This document shows, in pieces, positions 56,952 to 64,000 of a DNA stretch of 64,000 nucleotides. The notes beneath the pieces are model-generated. The model saw only the letters and a list, made by a program, of their open reading frames with translations, did not search any database and had not been told where the DNA came from. Source of the DNA: Chloroflexota bacterium (GTDB lineage: Bacteria > Chloroflexota > UBA6077 > JACCZL01); assembly GCA_020845495.1 (NCBI GenBank), contig JADLFM010000050.1:149573-213572 (forward strand). The letters run 5' to 3'. The first letter of the stretch is position 1, and every line of letters starts with the position of its first letter. A program made the position numbers and the translations under genes.

Positions 56952-58034
56952 CTACGCCGTCCCGACGGGCTGGGGCAGCGGGACGCCGACGCTATCGGCG
57001 AGAACTTCGAGACGGCCGACCACCTCGCGGTGGTACGGGATGCCAGTCTTCAGGCGCTCCTGCTCCATCGCGAACTCGCGCTCGCCCTGAACCATCACCT
57101 GGGGCACGCCCTCGGCTGGCTCAGTGGCCTTGAGGAAGGTAATCATGCGGTCCATGATCGCCTTGAAGTTGTCGACCGAGAGGAAGCCGTCGATGGAGAG
57201 GGCGCCCTGGAAGTGGGGTGTCTGGTTGGTGCCACCCGGCCCACGTAGCTCGCCCACGAAGCCAGCGCCGGAGAGCACGCCCGCCAGGACGTCGATCATG
57301 ACCGAGAGGCCGTAGCCCTTGTAGCCGCCAGTGTCGGCCCCGCCGCCAAGCGGCAAGATCGCGCCGCCCTTCCAGAACTCATCCGGGTCGGTGGTGGGCT
57401 TGCCGGCCGCATCGACGATCCAGCCGAGCGGCACCTGCTGACCCTTCATCTTCGCCAGTTCCAGCTTGCCGGCTGCGATGACGCTGGTCGCAATGTCGAG
57501 GATGAACGGCGGCTGGCTGCCGGCCGGCGCCGCGACGCTCAGGGGGTTGATGCCGATGCGACGGCCCCGGCCGCCGGTCGCGACGACGCCGAGCCCTCCA
57601 ATCGTCATCGAGATGCCGATCATGTTGTGTGGGAGCGCGAGGCTGGCATAGTGGGACGATGCGCCGTAGTGATGACTGTTGTTGACCGCCACGAACCCGG
57701 CCCCGGTCTGCTTCGCCTTCTCGATGGCCAGTTCCATCGCGACCGTGCCGGCGACCGGTCCGAGGCCGCCCTTCCCGTCTATGACGGCCGTTGCCGCGGC
57801 CTGATGCACGATCTCCGGCTTCGCCTTCGGGTCGATCTTCCCCTTGGCGAGGCCGCCGGCATAGCTATCGTTGGTGACGCGGTTCAGGCCGTGCGAGTCA
57901 ATGCCCATCAGGTCGGCGTGGATGAGCGCATCAGTCGTCATCTGCGCGTCCTTCGACGGCACGCCCAGTTTCTCGAAGACGGCGTTTAGCCACTGCTTGA
58001 TCTGCGTGGCATCGAAGAGTGTGTAGTCGCTCAC
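56952..58034 (-). CDS. Ldh-family (malate/L-lactate dehydrogenase type 2) oxidoreductase
   Basis: The 360-residue protein belongs to the NAD(P)-dependent Ldh_2 family, which reduces 2-oxo acids or ureidoglycolate-like substrates. Visible motifs: ADLMGIDSHGLNRV (about 40-53), GFVAVNNSHHYGASSHYA (about 112-129), and a GGYKGYGLSVMIDVLAGVLSGA block (about 235-256). Length is typical. It is transcribed with the spermidine-synthase-like gene. Exact substrate unknown. Confidence 0.9.
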   Translation of the reverse strand: MSDYTLFDATQIKQWLNAVFEKLGVPSKDAQMTTDALIHADLMGIDSHGLNRVTNDSYAGGLAKGKIDPKAKPEIVHQAAATAVIDGKGGLGPVAGTVAMELAIEKAKQTGAGFVAVNNSHHYGASSHYASLALPHNMIGISMTIGGLGVVATGGRGRRIGINPLSVAAPAGSQPPFILDIATSVIAAGKLELAKMKGQQVPLGWIVDAAGKPTTDPDEFWKGGAILPLGGGADTGGYKGYGLSVMIDVLAGVLSGAGFVGELRGPGGTNQTPHFQGALSIDGFLSVDNFKAIMDRMITFLKATEPAEGVPQVMVQGEREFAMEQERLKTGIPYHREVVGRLEVLADSVGVPLPQPVGTA

Positions 58035-58507
58035 GCTCGGGCTCCTCTCTCGGTGGTCCGGTGGCCTTCATGGCTCTCGGGATGGTAGCACCGATTGACT
58101 CCGCGAGCGGCGCCTGGCGTCTGAACTGGCGGTCAGGCGGCGTACCATCGGCACGATCTATCGAGGCCTCCCGCCCGATGAAGGCCGCGGCTATCGCTCG
58201 TGGGGATGCGGCCGGGAGGGCCTGGAGCGCCCAAGCGAGCGCAGCGTGCACGTCGAAGGCCATCGACACGCGGGCCTGCCGGCGAGTTGTGCCCGATCTC
58301 CGTAGGTGTTGGAGCAACGATCCGGGCAACGAACGGTCACCTCCACCGATACCAGGGTGAAGATTTCACATGCGCCCTGGCTACGACCATGGAGATTCCG
58401 CCGTGGCTCTGGTTTAGACGCGTGTCGAGGGCGATGGCCGCGGGACACACGACCGGTTACAACCCGATAGAACGAGAATTGGGAGAACGAGCATCGGGAG
58501 GGGAGCT
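58035..58507. other. divergent intergenic region
   Basis: This 473-base region separates the Ldh-family gene from the phosphodiesterase. Apart from the G-rich ribosome-binding stretch ahead of 58508 (GGGAGGGGAGC) I see no gene, strong hairpin or clear promoter. Confidence 0.45.
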
Positions 58508-59830
58508 GTGGATGTACTGACGGGCGCGCCGGTGGGCAGCATCGACCTGCCGCGCTATGACGGCGGGAGTCTGCTGAACCTGCCGGCGACCATTTGCGCC
58601 GCGCTCGGCGTACCGCCACCCACCGATGCCCCGCCGCTCGACCCAGCGATGCTGCCGCTAGCGCTGCTGCAAGACGTTCGAAGCGTCATCCTCATCGTGG
58701 TCGATGGCCTTGGCCACGATCTGCTCACCCGCAGCCTCCGCTCCCAGCGGGACGGCGAGCGTCGCCCCGTTGGCGAACGCTCGCTCGGGCCGTGGCTGGT
58801 AGCGGGCCAGCATGGCGAGGCTGGTGTCGCCGCCACCTCGATCACGTCTGTCTTCCCCTCTTCGACCGTCCCTGCCCTGACGACCCTCAATACCGGCCTG
58901 CCACCGTCCCAGCACGGCCTGATGGGCTGGTGGCTCTACCTGGAAGAGCTTGGGGAGCCGGCCGAGACGGTCCGTTGGGGGCCGGCCGCTGGGCGGGGCA
59001 GCTACGCGCAGTGGGAGCACGGCGGCTACGACCCGGCCGCCTTCTTCGGGCACCAGACGCTCCACCAGCATCTGCGTCGTCATGGCGTCGCTCCGTTCGT
59101 GGTCTCGCCGGCCGACCACCGTGACAGCGCCTTCAGCATGATGACGTTCGCCGGCGCCTCCTTCCTGGGCTACCGCGCGACTTCGACGCTCCCACTCCTG
59201 ATTCGTGAGGGGCTCGCGCGCGGCGAGGAGCGCCAGCGATGTTTCGTCTATGCGTACTGGCCGAACGTCGACCTGGTGGCGCATCTGGCGTGGCTCGACT
59301 GGCGCTCGTCGCTGGACGGCGTGTTCGCCGACGTGGCCGAGGAGATCGCGGCGCTCGACTTCGCGCTCAGTCGGCTCGTCGAGCGTCCCGATCCGGACGG
59401 CTCGACCCTGGTGCTCCTCACCGCCGACCACGGCCACGTGTTTGGTCGGCGTGGTCAGGTGCTCCGCCTGGATCTCGATGCACGCCTGCTCGACGATCTG
59501 ATCTGCGCCCCAACCGGCGAGCGGCGGCTCGTCTACCTGCATGCTCGGGCGGGCCGGACTGAAGCGGTCCGTGGCTACTGCCAAGAGCACTTCGGCCATG
59601 CGGCACACGTGCTCGATCCAGCGCGGCTGTTCGCAGAGGGAGTGTTTGGTCCAGGTCAGCCCGGCGCGGCGAGCCGACACCGCGCCGGCGACGTCGTCCT
59701 GCTCGCCCGCGATGACTGGCAGTTCATGTGGCGTTTTGCCCGCTATCAGCGCCCCCCGTTCCTGTTCGGGAACCACGGCGGCCTGGATCCCCGCGAGATG
59801 GAGGTGCCCCTGCTTGCCATGCGAGTCTGA
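58508..59830 (+). CDS. type I phosphodiesterase/alkaline-phosphatase superfamily protein
   Basis: The 440-residue protein has the metal site Asp66 (IVVDGLGHD), the nucleophile Thr120 in FPSSTVPALTT, and later NVDLVAH (about 256) and TADHGH (about 306), matching the nucleotide pyrophosphatase/phosphodiesterase class. There is no signal peptide, so it is probably cytosolic. The GTG start at 58508 has a strong ribosome-binding site. A terminator follows at 59986-60025. Substrate (nucleotide or lipid head group) unknown. Confidence 0.9.
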   Translation: MDVLTGAPVGSIDLPRYDGGSLLNLPATICAALGVPPPTDAPPLDPAMLPLALLQDVRSVILIVVDGLGHDLLTRSLRSQRDGERRPVGERSLGPWLVAGQHGEAGVAATSITSVFPSSTVPALTTLNTGLPPSQHGLMGWWLYLEELGEPAETVRWGPAAGRGSYAQWEHGGYDPAAFFGHQTLHQHLRRHGVAPFVVSPADHRDSAFSMMTFAGASFLGYRATSTLPLLIREGLARGEERQRCFVYAYWPNVDLVAHLAWLDWRSSLDGVFADVAEEIAALDFALSRLVERPDPDGSTLVLLTADHGHVFGRRGQVLRLDLDARLLDDLICAPTGERRLVYLHARAGRTEAVRGYCQEHFGHAAHVLDPARLFAEGVFGPGQPGAASRHRAGDVVLLARDDWQFMWRFARYQRPPFLFGNHGGLDPREMEVPLLAMRV

Positions 59831-59985
59831 CGTTCGTCGATGCAGATGAGATGACAGACCGGCATGTTGACCGTTGCCTCGTGGAGTGAGGTACGGACGG
59901 CCAACGCAGCACGGGCAGCATGCCACGCCGTGCCCGGTGCGTCATCTCGTCGCCTGACTGGTCGGATCCAACAAGGCGGGCATCA

Positions 59986-60025
59986 GACGAGCCGCCCGAC
60001 CCCTTCACGGGTCGGGCGGCTCGTC
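59986..60025. terminator. bidirectional terminator
   Basis: A perfect 17-bp GC-rich stem (59986-60002 with 60009-60025) with a six-base loop stands between two convergent genes and is the strongest such structure in the window. Confidence 0.8.
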
Positions 60026-60110
60026 AGTCCCGGCGGCAGGCGTGTGGCGTACCTGCCAGTCGGTCCACTTCAGGCGATCGACCCGCAGCGGTCGATGCGC
60101 CCTTCCTGAG

Positions 60111-61226
60111 CTAGCGCCCCTTCACCGGCGTGAAGCCGGTCCGAGCCGTTGCGCTGCCGGCGCGCGCGTTGCAGGTCACGTCGATCGGGATGTGGTAGCC
60201 ATAGGTGGTGCCGCGAGCGTCGAGCGTGAACGAGCCGACGCCGTTCGAGCCGGTTCTGAACCCGCCGACCGGCTGGCGCGCGGTCGCCGTTCGATAGTAG
60301 ATCGTCGCCACACAAGAGGCACCCGAGATCGGCGCCCCGCCCTGCGTTGCTGTGACCGAGACCGTGACGACGGCGTTCTCGGAGATCGGGTTGGCGGGGG
60401 AGGTGCTCGCACTCAGACTAAACGCGCCGGCCGGCGGTGCGGGTGGGGGCGCCTGCCGCTGGGCCGGGCTCGCCGGCTGGGCGGGAGGTTGCGCCGGAGC
60501 GCGTGACGCCGGTGCGGGAGCTGCCGCCGTGGCCGGTCCAGGTTGCGCCTCGGCCTGTGCACCGTCGTCGGCAGCCGTCTCCGCGGGCGGCGGAATAGGC
60601 GCGAGTGTGGGCTTTGCGTCAGGGGCGGGCGGCTGCGCCTGGGCGACGGCGGGCGGCTGCGTAGCAGGCTGGGACGCGGACTCGGCCGGTGCCGTCGGCT
60701 GGGCGGGCGCCGTACCCGTCTGAGTGGTCGTCGCATCTGCCGCGCGGGCAGGAGGCGCGGCTGCCGGAGCCGGAGCAGCCGACGGTGCCACCGCAGCCGG
60801 TGTCGGCATGCCAGGGAGCCGGTCACCCTGGGGCTCAGCGGTCGCCTGGGCCACCAGGGTCGGCGCGGTTTCTTCGGTGCTTCCGGCCTGTGCAGGCGTT
60901 TCCTGCACGACAATGATGGTGGGTGCGGGAGCCGCCGTCTCCTGCGACCCCGTAAGCGGGTAGAGCGTCTGCAAGCCGAGCCACACACCGCCGAGGATGG
61001 CGACACCAATCGAGCCTCGCACGAACCAGCCGATCAGATTCGGGCCGCGCTTCGGCGGGGGACGACGCGAGATGCCGAGCGGGCGAACGGGCGGGCGCGA
61101 GGACTGTCGGTTTGGCGTTGAGCCAGTCGAGATGCGCCGAACGTTGGCCGGGCTGTCGTGGTCTGGCCCGTCCTCGCCGTCGTAGTCGAAGCGATCGTAG
61201 ACCGGCGTGCGCCTCATAACGAGCAC
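60111..61226 (-). CDS. membrane-anchored Ala/Pro-rich protein with C-terminal Ig-like domain
   Basis: The 371-residue protein has a cytoplasmic basic N-terminus, one membrane helix at about 65-88, a long Ala/Pro/Gln/Thr-rich extracellular stalk (about 95-270) and a C-terminal beta domain (about 275-371). That domain starts FSLSASTSPANPISENAVVTVSV (given in part) and includes a cysteine pair and a TVSVTATQGGAPISGASCVATIYYR-like stretch, as in bacterial Ig-like repeats. It is probably displayed on the cell surface. The rich Pro/Ala coding explains several open frames on the opposite strand. No function assigned. Confidence 0.75.
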   Translation of the reverse strand: MLVMRRTPVYDRFDYDGEDGPDHDSPANVRRISTGSTPNRQSSRPPVRPLGISRRPPPKRGPNLIGWFVRGSIGVAILGGVWLGLQTLYPLTGSQETAAPAPTIIVVQETPAQAGSTEETAPTLVAQATAEPQGDRLPGMPTPAAVAPSAAPAPAAAPPARAADATTTQTGTAPAQPTAPAESASQPATQPPAVAQAQPPAPDAKPTLAPIPPPAETAADDGAQAEAQPGPATAAAPAPASRAPAQPPAQPASPAQRQAPPPAPPAGAFSLSASTSPANPISENAVVTVSVTATQGGAPISGASCVATIYYRTATARQPVGGFRTGSNGVGSFTLDARGTTYGYHIPIDVTCNARAGSATARTGFTPVKGR

Positions 61227-61816
61227 TCCCGTGTCGATGCGAGCATGGGCAACCTCCGGCTGAGGGCAGGGTGAAGCAGCAAGCGAAAACCGAACGTCGT
61301 CGAACGAGGCCGCGCCTGGTGACGACGTTAGCGGACGGGGCGTCCCGCCGAGGGGATGAGGGTTGGCTGCATTCTACGGGCGCTCATGGGGCACTGGGGC
61401 ACGCCCATCGTCACAGACGGGGCACCGGCGCGCCACAACGGCGTACACGCTGCCCTCCCCCTGGTACCTGCGGCCTGTCAAAGCGGCCTCAGCGAACGCC
61501 TGGCGGCCGCGCAGAGCCATCTGCGCTGTCGCCTCGGAGCGCCAGGGTCTGCCGCTGGCAGGGAGCGGTGAGGGAGGCTCCGCGCGTGAGAGCATGCGGT
61601 CTCCACCGCACCTGAGCGGCGCGCTCCCTAGATGCCCGCGGCGTCTCTATCGCTTCAGGCAGTACCGCTCGGTCACTACCCTGGCACGTGCCAGCGACAG
61701 GCGTGCGCGTTCGCTCACCACCCGCCGACAACGACGATGGGAGTGGAGCCGACGCCCACTCCCATCGTTGCGTGCCACTGGAGGTTTGGCCGTTCTCCGG
61801 TCGACTTACGCCCCGA
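61227..61816. other. gap between the stalk protein and PhyH genes
   Basis: This 590-base stretch has open frames on both strands but none with family similarity. Its only supported feature is the terminator-like hairpin at 61734-61768, which lies downstream of the PhyH gene. It should also contain the promoter of the stalk protein. Confidence 0.45.
61734..61768 (-). terminator. terminator of the PhyH gene
   Basis: A 13-bp stem (61734-61746 with 61756-61768) with a nine-base loop lies about 50 bases downstream of the PhyH stop on its strand. Confidence 0.6.
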
Positions 61817-62788
61817 TCAGGCGCAGGCCGGGGAATTCGCGTCCCAGCGGTTGTAGAGCGGGTCTTCGAGGCGGGCGAGGTGCTCACGGGTGTCGAGCCA
61901 GAGTGTCGCCCACTGCGCCGCGTCGTCGAGCACCGCTTCGGGCCGGCTCTTGCTTCGCGCGACGAAACCCGGGAAGGCTGGCCGTCCGCTCGGTTGCCCG
62001 ACCGGCTGGTAGCGCAGATCGAAGCTGATCCGGACCTGATCGTTGGTCACGTTGTCGAGCGACGCATGGATGGTCCGCTGGTGCATCAGGAGCAGGCTGC
62101 CCGCCTTCATAGGTAGTGGTGTCGCCCGCTCCAACTCCAGCAGGCTGGCCGGGATCCGGACGCCGAAGTCGGACGGGCAGTGATCGGATAGCCCTTGTCG
62201 ATGGGTGCGCGAGATCACCTGCATGCAGCCGTTCTCGATCGTTGCATCGGTGAGCGGCATCCAGACGGTCAAGATCGTCGCTTCGTCAGCCTCGGGTAGG
62301 ATGACACCGTTGTCCTGATGCCATTCGACCTTCTCCACAAGTCCGTTGTAGCGCCCCGCCGCCGGGATCGCTCGCCTGGGCAGCTTGGTGCGGATGTGCT
62401 GGACCGGGTTCGAGAAGACCTCCGGCCCGACGATGCTCTCGACGACGTCGAGGACGCGCGGATTGCGGAGCAGGTTGAAGACGGCCGGCCCGACGTGGAT
62501 CGGCGTATCGTACGTGACCCCGGCCTGCGGCAGGCTGATGTCGAAGTAGCTGGAGAACAGCCGCTGGCTCTCCATGCAGATCTGGGTCAGCCGATCCGCA
62601 AACGGGAGCTCCCGGTACGTCGAGCGGATGGCGCCCTCGGCGAGCAAGCCTTCAGCGAGGCCGTCCAACACCTCGTTGTACTCGTCGAGCAGCGGCTGAA
62701 TGTCCTGCACTGGGTCCAGGACGTTCTCGACGACCAGATACCCCTCATCCGCGAACTGCTGAAGCTGTGCTGGTGTGAGTGACGCCAT
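61817..62788 (-). CDS. phytanoyl-CoA dioxygenase family (PhyH) protein
   Basis: The 323-residue non-haem Fe(II)/2-oxoglutarate oxygenase begins LTPAQLQQFADEGYLVVENVL, has the HxD metal motif in WHQDNG (about 150) and the distal histidine in HQRTIHASLDN (about 228). An arginine for 2-oxoglutarate follows in RISFDLRYQP. Two adjacent ATGs occur; the second (62788) has better spacing to GGGGAGG. PhyH members hydroxylate diverse small molecules; the substrate is unknown. Confidence 0.9.
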   Translation of the reverse strand: MASLTPAQLQQFADEGYLVVENVLDPVQDIQPLLDEYNEVLDGLAEGLLAEGAIRSTYRELPFADRLTQICMESQRLFSSYFDISLPQAGVTYDTPIHVGPAVFNLLRNPRVLDVVESIVGPEVFSNPVQHIRTKLPRRAIPAAGRYNGLVEKVEWHQDNGVILPEADEATILTVWMPLTDATIENGCMQVISRTHRQGLSDHCPSDFGVRIPASLLELERATPLPMKAGSLLLMHQRTIHASLDNVTNDQVRISFDLRYQPVGQPSGRPAFPGFVARSKSRPEAVLDDAAQWATLWLDTREHLARLEDPLYNRWDANSPACA

Positions 62789-62920
62789 CATTGCCTCCCC
62801 TATGGTGTAGTGCGTCGGCAAAGTGCGTTTTCCGGCCTGCGCGTCTGCCCGGGCACATCTGGGCGCAGCGAGCGAGTGGCCGGTCGAACCGCCACTCGCC
62901 GCGCGCGCAAGGATGCGAGC

Positions 62921-63796
62921 TTACCAGGGCATCGTCCGGGCGGTGTGCTTCCGACCGATCTCCGCCGCCGCCTGAGAGTTGGTACCTGACCCGATGGTCA
63001 CACCGGCCGCGATCTGGTCGATCACGTTCTCAGGGGTTACCTGCTCGAGGAACCCGATCCTGGCTGCCTTACAGGCGGCAAGCACCCGGTTGCGCGCAGC
63101 CTGCATGTCGGCCGGGTACGGCGGGTCGTGCGCGTCCGGGTGCCCCAGCGACATGCCCATGTCGCCCGGCCCCCACTCCGCGAAGGCGATGCCCGGCACG
63201 CGCGTCGTCTTCTCGGCGTTCGAGAGGGCCGTCGTATTCTCGATCTTCAGACCGAGCAACAGGTCGCCCTCTGGGTTCAGCGGCCAGGGATCGGCTTTCT
63301 GGAGATATTCGGGCACCGACACGCCCCAGATTGCTGCCGCGCCCTTCTGGCCGCTGCTGCCCCGCTCGCCTTCATCCAGGCCCGCGCCAACGCCAGCACG
63401 ATTGAATGGATAGCGGCACGCTTCCACGAACGCCCTGATGGCCGCCGGCTGGTTGGCATGCACCAGCAGCAGACCGTGCACGCCGCACCCGAGCACCTGG
63501 CTGACCATCCAGGCGTTGGCCCGAACGATGGCCTCGCTGCGACCGGTCATCGGCAGGGTGGTGATGACGGTCGGCGTGCGATGACCGCTCCTGGTCGGGC
63601 CGCCGTCGACGAGGCCGTGCATGAACGCCTGGAGCCCGACCGGATCGAACGGATGATGCTCCATGTCGACGTTGATGAAATCGGCCCAGGTCTGCGCCAG
63701 TTCCTTGCCGCGTTCGTAGGTCGGCTCGTTGACCGTGGTGTAGTAGATCGGCTGCCCCTGCGCGAGCAACTCGACCGCGCGATTGATGCGAGGCAT
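62921..63796 (-). CDS. HpcH/HpaI aldolase family protein
   Basis: The 291-residue TIM-barrel protein resembles 2,4-dihydroxyhept-2-ene-1,7-dioate aldolase/citrate-lyase-like enzymes. The metal-binding glutamate is in LKIENTTAL (about 195), the aspartate in GPGDMGMSLGHP (about 220). FINVDMEHHPFD (40-51) carries the usual histidine. The ATG at 63796 with AAAGGAGA is used. It lies 130 bases upstream of the PhyH gene on the same strand; a joint catabolic role is possible but unproven. Confidence 0.9.
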   Translation of the reverse strand: MPRINRAVELLAQGQPIYYTTVNEPTYERGKELAQTWADFINVDMEHHPFDPVGLQAFMHGLVDGGPTRSGHRTPTVITTLPMTGRSEAIVRANAWMVSQVLGCGVHGLLLVHANQPAAIRAFVEACRYPFNRAGVGAGLDEGERGSSGQKGAAAIWGVSVPEYLQKADPWPLNPEGDLLLGLKIENTTALSNAEKTTRVPGIAFAEWGPGDMGMSLGHPDAHDPPYPADMQAARNRVLAACKAARIGFLEQVTPENVIDQIAAGVTIGSGTNSQAAAEIGRKHTARTMPW

Positions 63797-64000
63797 GGTG
63801 TCTCCTTTGGGCATCGAAGTACATCCGGCAGGGTAGCACACTCCTTATCCTCGCCTTCCACCGTCCACGGCATCTGGGGTGCCCCTCAGCTTGTTGCGGG
63901 GAGCGGGTTGCGCTGGCGTGAGCGAAAGAAGGGCTTGCGCCAGGGATGGGCAGCGGTGGGACGATTATCGACGGCACGGGGTGGAGTCGCTGGGGCCGCG
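63797..64000. other. window end, upstream of the aldolase gene
   Basis: The last 204 bases probably hold the aldolase promoter and part of an adjacent unit. Nothing else can be supported; open frames here are shadows. Confidence 0.35.

Noticed and set aside
58200..58520. 106-residue plus-strand frame before the phosphodiesterase
   Set aside because: No ribosome-binding site, no recognisable pattern, and it overlaps the GTG start of the real gene.
61489..61887. 132-residue minus-strand frame next to the PhyH gene
   Set aside because: It overlaps the end of the PhyH gene, contains the hairpin, and has Arg/Ser/Pro-rich shadow composition.

Overview
The window is one high-GC bacterial chromosome segment. 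It is densely coded on both strands, with short intergenic gaps and many GTG starts. The gene set (UMF1-type MFS carrier, monomeric NADP isocitrate dehydrogenase, PIG-L deacetylase, PhyH dioxygenase, HpcH/HpaI aldolase, Ldh-family oxidoreductase, Uma2 nuclease, Fe-type ABC importer with a Tat leader) resembles a Chloroflexota genome, perhaps Thermomicrobia-like. That placement is inference from gene content; no rRNA or phylogenetic marker here settles it. Most of the window is housekeeping and metabolism rather than a genomic island. The only recognisable mobile element is one decayed IS5-type insertion sequence at about 40.8-41.9 kb.

Layout. 0-8 kb: dcd, a split chromate transporter, a one-polypeptide two-component system (GAF-GAF-kinase-receiver-LuxR), two small proteins behind a LexA-box-like palindrome, a PD-(D/E)XK-like unknown, and an M1-type metallopeptidase. 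8-13 kb: a TPP riboswitch ahead of thiG-tenI/thiE-thiS, then two trypsin-like HtrA-type proteases and a LuxR regulator with a degenerate receiver. 13-24 kb: fabD, an orphan NMT1-type lipoprotein, a large GH63/MGH1-like glycosidase, a Nudix protein, a canonical ThiE, an AI-2E family permease, a methyltransferase, an NDP-sugar pyrophosphorylase and a Cys-rich unknown. 24-31 kb: yebC, a Tat-exported L,D-transpeptidase, a membrane protein/PIG-L pair, tRNA-Pro, icd and tRNA-Gln.

31-42 kb: a his operon on the minus strand (hisH-hisA-hisF-hisIE plus an NTF2-like protein) diverging from gatB; a P-loop-like/nucleoside-deoxyribosyltransferase-like fusion; UMF1 and EamA transporters; the IS remnant. 42-54 kb: a DUF4349 lipoprotein, an enoyl-CoA hydratase, a three-gene Fe-type ABC importer, a small acidic protein, and uvrB-uvrA behind a palindrome, a LexA-like box and direct repeats. 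54-64 kb: a Uma2 nuclease, thiolase, Ldh oxidoreductase with a spermidine-synthase-like protein, a type I phosphodiesterase, an Ala/Pro-rich membrane-anchored protein, a PhyH dioxygenase and an HpcH/HpaI aldolase.

No CRISPR array, prophage or recognised defence island is visible. The most interesting items are the fused kinase-regulator, the LexA-like box shared by uvrB and the small-protein cassette, the protease pair with a receiver that has lost its acidic pair, the thi operon with two divergent ThiE-fold paralogs, and the fusion protein at 36.4-37.7 kb. All start choices, promoters and hairpins were read by eye; no search or folding program was run.
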